A DNA stretch of 64,000 nt from Staphylococcus sp. MI 10-1553 (GCF_010365305.1 NZ_CP048279.1:620001-684000), one strand, 5' to 3'; shown: positions 54,557 to 63,711, counted from the first letter of the stretch. A program made the numbers and translations. Notes: a model not told the origin generated them from the letters alone.

Positions 54557-56221
54557 ATGTTTAAGAAGTCGATTGCAAAAGATCTATCAGAAATTTTAAA
54601 AGGTCAGATGACTTTTGAAGAAATATATAATATTCTCGAACACCCAACTAATGAGAATTATGGTGAATATTCGTTTCCGACTTTTCAACTTGCTAAAATT
54701 TATAAAAAATCTCCAAATTTGATTGCTAACAGTATCAAAGGGAAGTTTGATAATGAATATATTCATAAAGCAGAGGTTGTAAATGGTTTTCTTAATTTTT
54801 TTTTAGACAGACAATCCAGTTCACAAAAGATAATTGAGTGTTTCAACGAAAATGCTTTAAAAAATAATAAACTATTAAGTGCAGAGAAAATAGTCATAGA
54901 TTATTCAAGCCCTAATATAGCGAAACCTTTTTCTATGGGTCATTTGAGAGCTACGGTTATTGGAGATAGTATCGCTAAAATACTTGAAGCAAATGGAGCT
55001 AAAGTTATTAGAATAAATCATTTGGGAGATTGGGGAACCCAATTCGGCAAGTTAATAGTTGCTTATAAAAAATGGGGGGAACAAAAAAGAGTTGAAAATA
55101 ACCCTATACTTGAGCTTTTTCATTTGTATACAAAGTTTCATGAAATTAGTAAAGATAATCCACATATTGATTTAGAAGCCAGAGAAGCTTTCAAACTTTT
55201 AGAAAGCGGACATAGTGAATACGAACATTTATGGTCATGGTTTCGCAATGTTTCTATGGAATCTTTTAATGCTTTATACAAGCTTTTGGATATCAACTTT
55301 GATTATATTCAAGGAGAATCTTTTTATAATGAAAGATTAAAAGAAACTATAAAATTATTAGAAGAAAGAGAATTATTAACTCGAGATGATGGTGCTTATA
55401 TTGTAGATTTAGACGATTTACCACCTGCACTGATTAAAAAAAGAGATGGGGCATCTCTATATATCACGAGAGATTTATCAGCTGTTTTGTATCGTATCGA
55501 AACCTTTAATCCTACACGTATACTATATGTAGTAGGCCAAGAACAATCTATTCATTTCAAGCAACTAGACAAACTTACTAGATTATTGGAATTAACGCCA
55601 GTCATAGAGCATATTCCTTTTGGTTTGATTTTAAAAGATGGTAAAAAAATGTCCACAAGACAGGGCAAGGTACTACTACTTGAAGACATTATTGCAGAAG
55701 TAGAGGAAGCCGTTCTAAGGACTTTAGAAAAGAAAAAGTCGAACTTAAGGAATAAAAAAGAAATTGCCAAAGAAATTGCTATTGCTTCTATCAAGTTTCA
55801 CGATCTGAAAAATGATCGCCTTAGTAGCTACGATTTGAAAATTGATGAGATGTTGGCTTTTGAAGGGGACACTGCATTGTACATAATGTATACTTATGCA
55901 AGGATTCAATCTATCTTAGGAAGAACCAAATACTCTGATGATTTTAAGGGGGATTTTCAGTTTGAGGAAAGTATGTGGCCTATTTTAAAACATTTAAAAT
56001 CCTATAATGAAGTTTTGGAATTATCTGCTATAAACTATACTCCATCTTCAATATGTAGATATTCTTTACAGTTATGTCGTCTTTTTAATAGGTATTATAA
56101 TATTGAAAGAATATTAGAAAGTACAAACGAAAAGTCAAAAATAACTTTATTAAAAATAGTTTCCAAAAACATTGAAGATTCCATGGAGTTACTAGGTATA
56201 AATTTAGTGAAAGAAATATAG
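54557..56221 (+). CDS. argS: Second arginyl-tRNA synthetase, putative self-resistance
   Basis: A full-length, 554-residue class I synthetase. The HIGH-type motif is F-S-M-G-H-L (125-130), preceded by Y-S-S-P-N-I-A-K-P; the KMSKS-type motif is K-M-S-T-R (364-368). An N-terminal tRNA-recognition domain and a C-terminal anticodon-binding helical domain are present. The S-S-P-N-I-A-K-P-F form belongs to a lineage unlike the usual Bacillus/Staphylococcus ArgRS (V-S-A-N-P-T-G-x-L-H-x-G-H-A-R). AGGTG supports ATG 54557; GTG 54548 is too near. Placed divergently from a RiPP precursor, it probably protects the producer from an ArgRS-directed product. It has its own promoter and terminator and is AT-rich. 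Confidence 0.92.
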   Translation: MFKKSIAKDLSEILKGQMTFEEIYNILEHPTNENYGEYSFPTFQLAKIYKKSPNLIANSIKGKFDNEYIHKAEVVNGFLNFFLDRQSSSQKIIECFNENALKNNKLLSAEKIVIDYSSPNIAKPFSMGHLRATVIGDSIAKILEANGAKVIRINHLGDWGTQFGKLIVAYKKWGEQKRVENNPILELFHLYTKFHEISKDNPHIDLEAREAFKLLESGHSEYEHLWSWFRNVSMESFNALYKLLDINFDYIQGESFYNERLKETIKLLEERELLTRDDGAYIVDLDDLPPALIKKRDGASLYITRDLSAVLYRIETFNPTRILYVVGQEQSIHFKQLDKLTRLLELTPVIEHIPFGLILKDGKKMSTRQGKVLLLEDIIAEVEEAVLRTLEKKKSNLRNKKEIAKEIAIASIKFHDLKNDRLSSYDLKIDEMLAFEGDTALYIMYTYARIQSILGRTKYSDDFKGDFQFEESMWPILKHLKSYNEVLELSAINYTPSSICRYSLQLCRLFNRYYNIERILESTNEKSKITLLKIVSKNIEDSMELLGINLVKEI

Positions 56222-56310
56222 ATATATTAATTTAAAATATAATTACATTAATATTATCGGTCAAGAATTTTACGGGTTCTTTGACAAATGTGATTGATGA
56301 GCAAAAACAT

Positions 56311-56350
56311 AGAGATTAAGTGACATAAAGTTGCTTAATCTCTTTTTTTA
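56311..56350 (+). terminator. Terminator after extra argS
   Basis: A perfect 10-bp stem AGAGATTAAG/CTTAATCTCT followed by seven Ts. Confidence 0.9.
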
Positions 56351-56428
56351 GAAGTGCTATAAAAATATTCCTACATAAAATGATATGACTACATAAATGA
56401 TCAAAATTTTTATAAACAAAAAAATTCG

Positions 56429-56578
56429 ATGTATAAGTATCACCATAATTTTATGAGCACATCGTTGGCAAGAGATCCTCATCAATCTTTTGGAGGAAGA
56501 AAAGCAATATTGTTAAAAATAAATGCACCTAAAGGAACAAAAGTTTTGAATGTTTTAGTATGTAAATGGCGGTTATAA
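56429..56578 (+). pseudogene. Remnant of ADP-ribosyltransferase domain
   Basis: A 49-codon frame reads H-N-F-M-S-T-S-L-A-R then S-F-G-G-R-K-A-I-L-L-K-I-N-A-P-K-G-T-K-V. This is the S-T-S strand and following beta segment of the ART fold, as in C3/EDIN-type exoenzymes or phage head-associated ARTs. The upstream NAD-binding Arg region and the downstream catalytic E-x-E region are both missing, so it is a fragment. It has no ribosome site. It marks old mobile or toxin DNA at the edge of the island. Confidence 0.55.
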
Positions 56579-56632
56579 AATGTAGGAAAATGGCAGAATG
56601 AAAATATTGTTTTTTCTACATTTTTTATTGTG

Positions 56633-56740
56633 GTGCGCCTGGCATGGGTAACATCTAGACGGTGAAAGTCCGTTACAGGCTTGGTAGTAGGAACTGTTAG
56701 CGAAAGACAAGGGTGTCCATTGCGAAGTGGAATCTGAAGG
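56633..56740 (+). mobile_element. 5' fragment of a group II intron
   Basis: Starts GTGCGCC and continues with ACGGTGAAAGTCCGT, CAGGCTTGGTAGTAGGA, GTTAGCGAAAGAC and GGGTGTCCATTGCGA, which reads as the opening domain I of bacterial group II introns. About 108 bases remain; the rest of domain I, the maturase gene and domains V-VI are absent. It stops abruptly at unrelated sequence. Confidence 0.65.
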
Positions 56741-56744
56741 TTTT

Positions 56745-56849
56745 GACTTTATCATCAATAGCTAAGTTATGTATAGCGTATGATAGTTCGATATTTTCTC
56801 TAATAGTTAAATATTCTTGACCTTCCCCATATTTGTAAGAAAAAAATAT
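56745..56849 (-). pseudogene. Fragment resembling an ABC transporter ATPase
   Basis: A frame of about 35 codons ends at both sides without start or stop logic. It reads G-E-G-Q-E-Y-L-T-I-R-E-N-I-E-L-S-Y-A-I, the stretch after the Q-loop that is typical of exporter-type ABC ATPases (L-T-V-R-E-N-x-x-L). Walker motifs are not present. It abuts the group II intron fragment. It may be a leftover of an export or immunity transporter of the RiPP locus, but is too short to be sure. The rest of 56850-57120 shows no gene. Confidence 0.35.
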
Positions 56850-57135
56850 TTATTTTTTCTTTATGCTAAGAGGCTATCATAACTTCCAATTTAAAAGATT
56901 AAATATGCCTAACTGATGGATAATCGTTCCTAACTATTTATTAAAAATTTTAATTCTGATCAAATTATTATATTATATACTAATTGTAAACTTTAAAAGC
57001 CATAACTATCAAAATGTTTGAAATACAGAAAATCTTTGCTCATAAATATTTACTTCACTATTACCCTATTTTTTCATTTCCGTCTACACAAACTGTATTC
57101 AACATCTTTAACCGTTTTCACGCGCACAACAAAGC

Positions 57136-57170
57136 TAGGGAATCCTACTAGTGAATTAGGCATTTCCCTA
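57136..57170 (+). promoter_or_regulatory. Dyad upstream of narG
   Basis: TAGGGAA (57136-57142) and TTCCCTA (57164-57170) are perfect arms around an inner CCTA/TTAGG pair, about 70 bases before the narG start. It could be an operator for the NreBC oxygen/nitrate system or a relic hairpin; its arms resemble the TAGGGAAT...ATTCCCTA terminator at 40.2 kb. Confidence 0.4.
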
Positions 57171-57240
57171 ATATCTTCCATATGTGAATAAATGTACAAT
57201 CAGTGTGATAGGGCGTGCTATGCGAAAAAGGAGGATATCT

Positions 57241-60200
57241 ATGGCTAAATTTGGAATGCAATTTTTTAAACCGACTGAAAAATTTAATGGCAATTGGTCA
57301 GTATTAGAACATAAAAGCCGTGAATGGGAAAAGATGTATCGTGAAAGATGGAGTCATGACAAAGTGGTTCGTACGACACATGGCGTCAACTGTACGGGGT
57401 CATGCTCATGGAAAGTATTTGTGAAAAACGGTGTCATTACTTGGGAAAATCAACAAATCGACTATCCGAGTTGTGGGCCGGATATGCCGGAGTTTGAACC
57501 GCGTGGCTGTCCGCGTGGGGCGTCGTTTTCTTGGTATGAATATAGCCCGTTACGCATTAAATACCCATATGTCAGAGGTAAACTTTGGGATTTATGGACG
57601 GCAGCTTTAGAGGAACATCAGGATCCTATTAAAGCATGGGCGTCTATTGTAGAAGATGAAGAAAAAGCAAAAATTTATAAATCTGCACGTGGTAAAGGGG
57701 GACATGTCCGTACAAATTGGAAAGATGTGTCTCAACTCATCTCAGCACAGCTCATTTATACGATTAAAAAAGATGGTCCAGACCGTATTGCTGGTTTCAC
57801 GCCAATTCCAGCGATGTCGATGATCAGTTATGCTGCGGGTGCGCGTTTTATTTCGTTGCTCGGTGGGGAGATGTTGAGTTTCTATGATTGGTATGCGGAT
57901 TTACCACCAGCGTCGCCACAAATTTGGGGTGAACAAACAGACGTGCCGGAATCAAGTGACTGGTACAATTCGTCTTATATTATGATGTGGGGCTCAAACG
58001 TACCGCTCACACGTACACCGGATGCACACTTTATGACGGAAGTACGTTATAAAGGTGCAAAAGTTGTGTCTGTTGCGCCGGATTACGCTGAAAATGTGAA
58101 GTTTGCGGACAATTGGTTGGCACCAAATCCAGGTACAGATGCGGCGATTGCACAAGCGATGACACACGTCATTTTACAAAAGTTTTATGAAGATGAGCCG
58201 TCAGAAATGTTCATCAATTATGCGAAACAATATTCAGATATGCCATTTATCCTGCGTCTCGATCAAGATGACAATGGCTTTAAAGCAGGTCGCTTCTTAC
58301 GTTCAAGTGATTTAGGACAAACATCTGAAAACAGCGAATGGAAGCCGATGATCATCGACCGTTTAACAGATTCGCTACAAGTGCCAAACGGAACAATGGG
58401 TCAACGTTGGGAAGAAGGCAAACAGTGGAATTTGAAGTTGGAAAATGAAGCGGGCGAGAAGATTGATCCAGCGATGACTGTGGTTGACGGTGACTATGAA
58501 TTGGTTACGATGCAGTTCCCTTACTTTGATAATGATGGCAATGGTGTCTTCAAACGTGTCATTCCAGTGCGTCACGTGACATTGGCAGATGGTGAAACGG
58601 CCTACGTAACGACAGTGTATGACTTGATGGCGAGCCAATACGGTGTGAAACGTTTCAATCATGAATTAGAAGCAAAAGGTTTTGATGATGCAACGTCGTT
58701 CTACACACCAGCGTGGCAAGAAAAGATTACAGGTGTGAAAGCGAGCACTGTGACGCAAGTCGCGATGGAATTTGCACAAAATGCGATAGATACAGGTGGT
58801 CGCTCAATGATTATTATGGGTGCGGGTATCAATCACTGGTTCAACTCTGATACGATTTATCGCTCTATCCTAAATTTAGTCATTTTATGCGGATGTCAAG
58901 GTGTGAATGGCGGGGGCTGGGCGCACTATGTCGGACAAGAGAAATGTCGACCAATTGAAGGTTGGAGTACGATTGCCTTTGCGAAAGATTGGCAAGGTCC
59001 ACCACGTTTACAAAACGGGACAAGTTGGTTCTATTTTGCGACAGATCAATGGAAATATGAAGAGTCTGGTGTCGACCGATTAGCGTCTCCATTAGCTGAA
59101 AACATTCAATTACAACACCCTGCAGATTATAACGTGTTAGCGGCGCGTAATGGTTGGTTACCATCATATCCACAATTTGATCGCAACAGTTTACTTTGGG
59201 GTGAAGAAGCACGTGATGCTGGTGAGTTTACGAATGAAGCCATTTTGAACCGTGCGGTTGACGATGTGAAATCACGCCGTACACGTTTTGCGGTTGAAAA
59301 TCCAGACTTACGTAAAAACCATCCGAAGTCACTTTTCGTATGGCGTTCGAATTTGATTTCAAGTTCTGCTAAAGGTCAAGAGTATTTTATGAAGCATTTA
59401 CTCGGTACGAAATCGGCACTTATGGCGGAACCGAATGAAACAGACAAGCCATCAGAAATTGAGTGGGGTGAAGATACAGTCGGAAAACTCGACTTACTCG
59501 TGTCATTAGATTTCCGTATGACAGCGACACCACTTTATTCGGATATCGTATTACCGGCAGCAACATGGTATGAAAAACATGACATTTCATCAACGGATAT
59601 GCATCCATTCGTTCATCCGTTCAACCCAGCGATTGACCCGTTATGGGAATCACGTTCAGACTGGGATATTTTCAAAACGTTGAGCCGTACTTTTTCAGAT
59701 ATGGCACGCGTGCACTTAACAGGGACTTATAAAGACGTTGTGACTGCACCACTTGCGCACGATTCAAAACAAGAAATTTCACTCGCATATGGTGAAGTGA
59801 AAGACTGGACAAAAGGTGAAGTCGAAGCTGTACCAGGAAAAACAATGCCAGCATTTGCCATCGTTGATCGTACGTATACAGATGTGTATGACAAGTTCAT
59901 CTCAGTTGGCCCATTACTTGAAAACGGTAAAGTAGGTGCGCATGGTGTCAGCTTCTCTGTCAAAGACCAATACGATGAATTGCGCAGTATGGTCGGGACT
60001 TGGGAAGATGATACGGTAAAAAATAATAAACCGCGTATTGATACCGCACGTAAAGTGGCAGATGTTATTTTGAACGTGTCTTCTGCTACAAACGGTCGCG
60101 TATCTCAAAAGTCATATGAAGATTTGGAAGCACAAACAGGTATGCCGTTGAAAGACATTTCTTCTGAGCGTGCATCGGAAAAAATCTCGTTCTTGAACAT

Positions 60201-60912
60201 TACATCTCAACCGCGTGAAGTCATACCGACAGCGGTGTTCCCAGGTTCAAACAAACAAGGCCGTCGCTATTCACCATTTACGACAAATATTGAACGACTT
60301 GTGCCATTTAGAACGTTAACGGGACGCCAAAGTTTCTACATCGATCATGAAGTGTTCCAACAATTTGGTGAAGCACTGCCAGTTTATAAACCGACATTAC
60401 CACCAATGGTCTTCGGTACAAAAGATAAACCTGTGAAAGGTGGCGTGGATGCACTTGTATTACGCTATTTAACACCACACGGAAAATGGAATATCCACTC
60501 CACATACCAAGATAACCAACATATGTTGACGTTATTCCGTGGTGGGCCAACTGTATGGATTTCAAATGAAGATGCAGCAGCACACGATATCCAAGACAAT
60601 GATTGGTTAGAAGTATACAACCGTAATGGTGTCGTGACTGCACGTGCTGTCGTGTCGCATCGTATGCCACGAGGAACGATGTTTATGTATCACGCGCAAG
60701 ATAAACATATCGAAACACCTGGATCAGATATTTCAGGTACACGTGGTGGCTCTCATAATGCGCCGACTCGAATTCATTTAAAACCGACACAATTGATGGG
60801 CGGTTATGCACAAATCAGTTATTCATTTAATTACTATGGACCAATTGGAAATCAGCGTGATGTGTATGTCGCTGTAAGAAAGATGAAAGAGGTGGATTGG
60901 CTTGAAGATTAA
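57241..60912 (+). CDS. narG: Respiratory nitrate reductase alpha subunit
   Basis: The 1223-residue catalytic subunit that reduces nitrate to nitrite at a molybdenum bis-MGD centre on the cytoplasmic side. The N-terminal H-G-V-N-C-T-G-S-C-S-W-K supplies the His/Cys ligands of the FS0 4Fe-4S cluster, with the fourth Cys in Y-P-S-C-G-P. Later molybdopterin-domain blocks (G-A-G-I-N-H-W-F, L-V-S-L-D-F-R-M-T-A-T) are intact. GGAGG precedes ATG 57241; an in-frame GTG at 57184 has no ribosome site. It overlaps narH by 11 bases. Expression is expected to depend on NreBC and low oxygen. Confidence 0.98.
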   Translation: MAKFGMQFFKPTEKFNGNWSVLEHKSREWEKMYRERWSHDKVVRTTHGVNCTGSCSWKVFVKNGVITWENQQIDYPSCGPDMPEFEPRGCPRGASFSWYEYSPLRIKYPYVRGKLWDLWTAALEEHQDPIKAWASIVEDEEKAKIYKSARGKGGHVRTNWKDVSQLISAQLIYTIKKDGPDRIAGFTPIPAMSMISYAAGARFISLLGGEMLSFYDWYADLPPASPQIWGEQTDVPESSDWYNSSYIMMWGSNVPLTRTPDAHFMTEVRYKGAKVVSVAPDYAENVKFADNWLAPNPGTDAAIAQAMTHVILQKFYEDEPSEMFINYAKQYSDMPFILRLDQDDNGFKAGRFLRSSDLGQTSENSEWKPMIIDRLTDSLQVPNGTMGQRWEEGKQWNLKLENEAGEKIDPAMTVVDGDYELVTMQFPYFDNDGNGVFKRVIPVRHVTLADGETAYVTTVYDLMASQYGVKRFNHELEAKGFDDATSFYTPAWQEKITGVKASTVTQVAMEFAQNAIDTGGRSMIIMGAGINHWFNSDTIYRSILNLVILCGCQGVNGGGWAHYVGQEKCRPIEGWSTIAFAKDWQGPPRLQNGTSWFYFATDQWKYEESGVDRLASPLAENIQLQHPADYNVLAARNGWLPSYPQFDRNSLLWGEEARDAGEFTNEAILNRAVDDVKSRRTRFAVENPDLRKNHPKSLFVWRSNLISSSAKGQEYFMKHLLGTKSALMAEPNETDKPSEIEWGEDTVGKLDLLVSLDFRMTATPLYSDIVLPAATWYEKHDISSTDMHPFVHPFNPAIDPLWESRSDWDIFKTLSRTFSDMARVHLTGTYKDVVTAPLAHDSKQEISLAYGEVKDWTKGEVEAVPGKTMPAFAIVDRTYTDVYDKFISVGPLLENGKVGAHGVSFSVKDQYDELRSMVGTWEDDTVKNNKPRIDTARKVADVILNVSSATNGRVSQKSYEDLEAQTGMPLKDISSERASEKISFLNITSQPREVIPTAVFPGSNKQGRRYSPFTTNIERLVPFRTLTGRQSFYIDHEVFQQFGEALPVYKPTLPPMVFGTKDKPVKGGVDALVLRYLTPHGKWNIHSTYQDNQHMLTLFRGGPTVWISNEDAAAHDIQDNDWLEVYNRNGVVTARAVVSHRMPRGTMFMYHAQDKHIETPGSDISGTRGGSHNAPTRIHLKPTQLMGGYAQISYSFNYYGPIGNQRDVYVAVRKMKEVDWLED

Positions 60913-62458
60913 AGCACAAGTCGCAATGGTATTGAATTTAGATAAATGTATCGGCTGTCATACATGTAGTGTGACATGTAAAAGTACTTGGACCAATCGA
61001 CCAGGCGCTGAATATATGTGGTTCAATAACGTCGAAACGAAACCAGGTATTGGTTATCCAAAACGTTGGGAAGACCAAGAAACATATAAAGGCGGATGGG
61101 TGTTAAACAAAAAAGGGAAATTAGAGCTGAAATCAGGGACACGTTTAAACAAAATTGCATTAGGTAAAATTTTCTACAACCCGGATATGCCGGTCATTCA
61201 AGATTATTATGAGCCTTGGACATACAACTACGAACATCTGACAAAAGCGAAACCAAGCAAACATACACCTGTAGCCAAAGCACATTCGGTGATGACAGGC
61301 CAACGTATGGATTTGGATTGGGGGCCAAACTGGGAAGACGACTTAGCGGGCGGTCATATGACTGGCCCGCAAGACCCTAACATTCAAAAAATTGAAGAAG
61401 AGATTAAATTCAACTTTGACCAAACATTTATGATGTATTTGCCACGTCTTTGTGAACACTGTTTAAATCCAAGTTGTGTGGCATCATGTCCGTCTGGCGC
61501 AATGTACAAACGTGACGAAGATGGTATCGTCCTTGTTGACCAAGAAGCATGTCGTGGTTGGCGTTACTGTATGACAGGTTGTCCGTACAAAAAAGTATAC
61601 TTCAACTGGAAAACGAATAAAGCGGAAAAATGTACGTTCTGTTTCCCACGTGTTGAAGCGGGGATTCCGACAGTATGTTCAGAGACATGTACAGGCCGTA
61701 TGCGTTATTTAGGTGTGTTACTTTATGATGCAGATCGTGTGCAAGAAGCTGCATCAGCTGAAAACGAACAAGACTTGTATGAAAAGCAACTCGACTTGTT
61801 TTTAAATCCATTTGACGAAGCTGTCATTGAACAAGCAGAAAAAGACGGTATATCTCAAGAATGGATCGAAGCAGCGCAAAATTCACCGATTTATAAATTA
61901 GCGATTGAGTATAAACTTGCATTCCCACTGCATCCAGAATATCGTACGATGCCAATGGTATGGTATTGTCCACCGTTAAGTCCGATTATGAACTACTTTG
62001 AAGGACAAAACGCAGGTCACAATCCAGATGCGATATTCCCAGCAATTGAAGAGATGCGTTTACCGATTCAATATTTAGCAGAACTCTTTACAGCTGGAGA
62101 TACTGTGGTAGTGAAAGGCTCACTTCAACGTATGGCGATGATGAGAAGTTACATGCGTGCACAAAATACAGGCCGAGAATTTGATATGTCTCGTTTAGCG
62201 CGTGTAGGTCTAACTGAACGACAAGCGAAAGATATGTATCGTTTACTTGCCATTGCAAAACATGAAGATCGTTTTGTCATTCCGACATCGCATAAAGAGC
62301 AATATATGGATACGTACACAGCGCAAGGTAGTCAAGGTTATGGTGGTGAACATTTCGGTGCAAACTGTGACGGTTGCGGTGTGCCAGTCGGTACGGGTGG
62401 AAAAACAGGTCAAGAAATGTATAACGAGCGTTTCTATGGAGGGATTTTCCGTGATTGA
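60902..62458 (+). CDS. narH: Respiratory nitrate reductase beta subunit
   Basis: A 518-residue Fe-S electron-transfer subunit. Four cysteine groups are seen: C-I-G-C-H-T-C-S-V-T-C, C-E-H-C-L-N-P-S-C-V-A-S-C-P, C-R-G-W-R-Y-C-M-T-G-C-P (Trp in place of one Cys, which gives the 3Fe-4S cluster), and C-T-F-C...C-S-E-T-C. It starts with TTG after AGAGGTGG inside the narG end. It is followed by narJ with an eight-base overlap. Confidence 0.97.
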   Translation: MKIKAQVAMVLNLDKCIGCHTCSVTCKSTWTNRPGAEYMWFNNVETKPGIGYPKRWEDQETYKGGWVLNKKGKLELKSGTRLNKIALGKIFYNPDMPVIQDYYEPWTYNYEHLTKAKPSKHTPVAKAHSVMTGQRMDLDWGPNWEDDLAGGHMTGPQDPNIQKIEEEIKFNFDQTFMMYLPRLCEHCLNPSCVASCPSGAMYKRDEDGIVLVDQEACRGWRYCMTGCPYKKVYFNWKTNKAEKCTFCFPRVEAGIPTVCSETCTGRMRYLGVLLYDADRVQEAASAENEQDLYEKQLDLFLNPFDEAVIEQAEKDGISQEWIEAAQNSPIYKLAIEYKLAFPLHPEYRTMPMVWYCPPLSPIMNYFEGQNAGHNPDAIFPAIEEMRLPIQYLAELFTAGDTVVVKGSLQRMAMMRSYMRAQNTGREFDMSRLARVGLTERQAKDMYRLLAIAKHEDRFVIPTSHKEQYMDTYTAQGSQGYGGEHFGANCDGCGVPVGTGGKTGQEMYNERFYGGIFRD

Positions 62459-63026
62459 TCTACACATGTTGAATACGTATAAAGATACATTCGGTTATAT
62501 GAGTCAGCAGTTGAGCTTTCCTGAAAAATTGACTTTCCACCCTCAAACATTTGAAGAAGTGTTTGATGAGACCCATCCGGCTTACCCGCATGTCGTGGCG
62601 TATCGAGAGGCAATGTATGAAAAGAGTTTGTCAGAAATACAAGCTTTCTACACAGATACGTTTGATTTTAATGAAAAAACGACTTTGTATATGACTTACA
62701 ATCAACTGGATACACAAAAAGAACGGGGTCAAATGTTGGCGAAGTTAAAAGTGCTTTATGAAATGTTTGGTCTCGAGATGCCAGCGTCAGAGTTGTCGGA
62801 TTACTTGCCGCTCATGTTGGAATTTTTATATGCGGCGTGCTTTGATGGAGATACACGTGCTCAAGACAATGTGCAACTCGTGATCATGATTATTGAAGAT
62901 GGTACGTACACGATGATGAAACATTTGGAAAGCGAGCACAATCCATACGCACATTTAATTCGTGGTCTTCGTGAAACGTTCAAGCGTTGTATCGTAGAAG
63001 ATAAAGAGGTGACACATCATGTTTAA
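62451..63026 (+). CDS. narJ: Nitrate reductase molybdenum cofactor assembly chaperone
   Basis: A 191-residue all-helical TorD/NarJ-type chaperone needed to load the cofactor into NarG; it is not part of the mature enzyme. H-L-P-L-style family positions correspond to S-D-Y-L-P-L-M-L-E-F-L near residue 120. The GTG at 62451 with GGAGGGA upstream is the best start, overlapping the narH stop; the longer in-frame extension is narH shadow. It overlaps narI by eight bases. Confidence 0.93.
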   Translation: MIDLHMLNTYKDTFGYMSQQLSFPEKLTFHPQTFEEVFDETHPAYPHVVAYREAMYEKSLSEIQAFYTDTFDFNEKTTLYMTYNQLDTQKERGQMLAKLKVLYEMFGLEMPASELSDYLPLMLEFLYAACFDGDTRAQDNVQLVIMIIEDGTYTMMKHLESEHNPYAHLIRGLRETFKRCIVEDKEVTHHV

Positions 63027-63696
63027 TCAGTTTTTATGGGTGATATTTCCGTACCTCTGTCTTGCAGTTTTTGTTATCGGGCATATCGTACGTTATCGTT
63101 ATGACCAATTTTCATGGACTGCAAAATCGAGTGAGTTTATTGAGAAGAAGCAATTAAAGTGGGGCAGTTTGTTGTTTCATCTTGGCGTCATTCCTGTGTT
63201 TTTCGGACATGTCGTTGGGTTACTTATCCCTGCAAATTGGTTAGAAGCGGTCGGCGTGAATAACCACATCTATCATATCGGTGCAGTGTATATTGGGAGC
63301 GTTTTTGGTATAATAACGTTAATTGGTATGTTTTTGTTAACTGCGCGTCGTATTACGAAACAAAATGTACGTCGTTTAAGTTCGGCGTCAGATATTTTCG
63401 TTAACTTTTTATTATTACTTATCGTATTTGTCGGATGTTATGCCACATTAGTGACGAATGCGACAACGCCAGAATTTGATTACCGCCAAACGATTTCTAT
63501 TTGGTTTAGAGCACTGTTTACACTCAGTCCAGATGCTCATTTGATGACAGGGGTGCCACTTGTATTTCAATTACATGTCCTTTTAGGCTTTACAATTATG
63601 GCGTGCTGGCCGTTTACGCGTCTCGTTCACGTGTGGAGTGTGCCAGTGACTTATGCAAGTCGTAGTTATATTATTTATCGCAAACATAAAATTTAA
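63019..63696 (+). CDS. narI: Respiratory nitrate reductase gamma subunit
   Basis: A 225-residue diheme cytochrome b membrane anchor with five helices that takes electrons from menaquinol. Histidines in the second helix region (H-L-G-V-I-P-V-F-F-G-H) and fifth helix region (Q-L-H-V-L-L-G and R-L-V-H-V-W) fit the heme ligands. It overlaps narJ and is followed 15 bases later by nreA. Confidence 0.96.
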   Translation: MFNQFLWVIFPYLCLAVFVIGHIVRYRYDQFSWTAKSSEFIEKKQLKWGSLLFHLGVIPVFFGHVVGLLIPANWLEAVGVNNHIYHIGAVYIGSVFGIITLIGMFLLTARRITKQNVRRLSSASDIFVNFLLLLIVFVGCYATLVTNATTPEFDYRQTISIWFRALFTLSPDAHLMTGVPLVFQLHVLLGFTIMACWPFTRLVHVWSVPVTYASRSYIIYRKHKI

Positions 63697-63711
63697 TGGA
63701 AGGTGATGACC

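Noticed and set aside
54557..56221. Reading the argS gene as the relocated housekeeping synthetase
   Set aside because: Its motif type differs from the usual staphylococcal ArgRS and its base composition matches the island. The whole genome would be needed for a final answer, but acquisition is the better reading.
56633..56740. A complete group II intron
   Set aside because: Only the first part of domain I is recognisable; no maturase frame or domain V hairpin follows before narG.
56573..56758. A 61-codon minus-strand ORF over the intron fragment
   Set aside because: It reads across two unrelated fragments, has no ribosome site, and is in a different frame from the ABC-like remnant.
57184..57240. 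Upstream GTG start that would lengthen NarG by 19 residues
   Set aside because: The ATG at 57241 has GGAGG at proper spacing and gives the family's normal N-terminus; the extension has neither.
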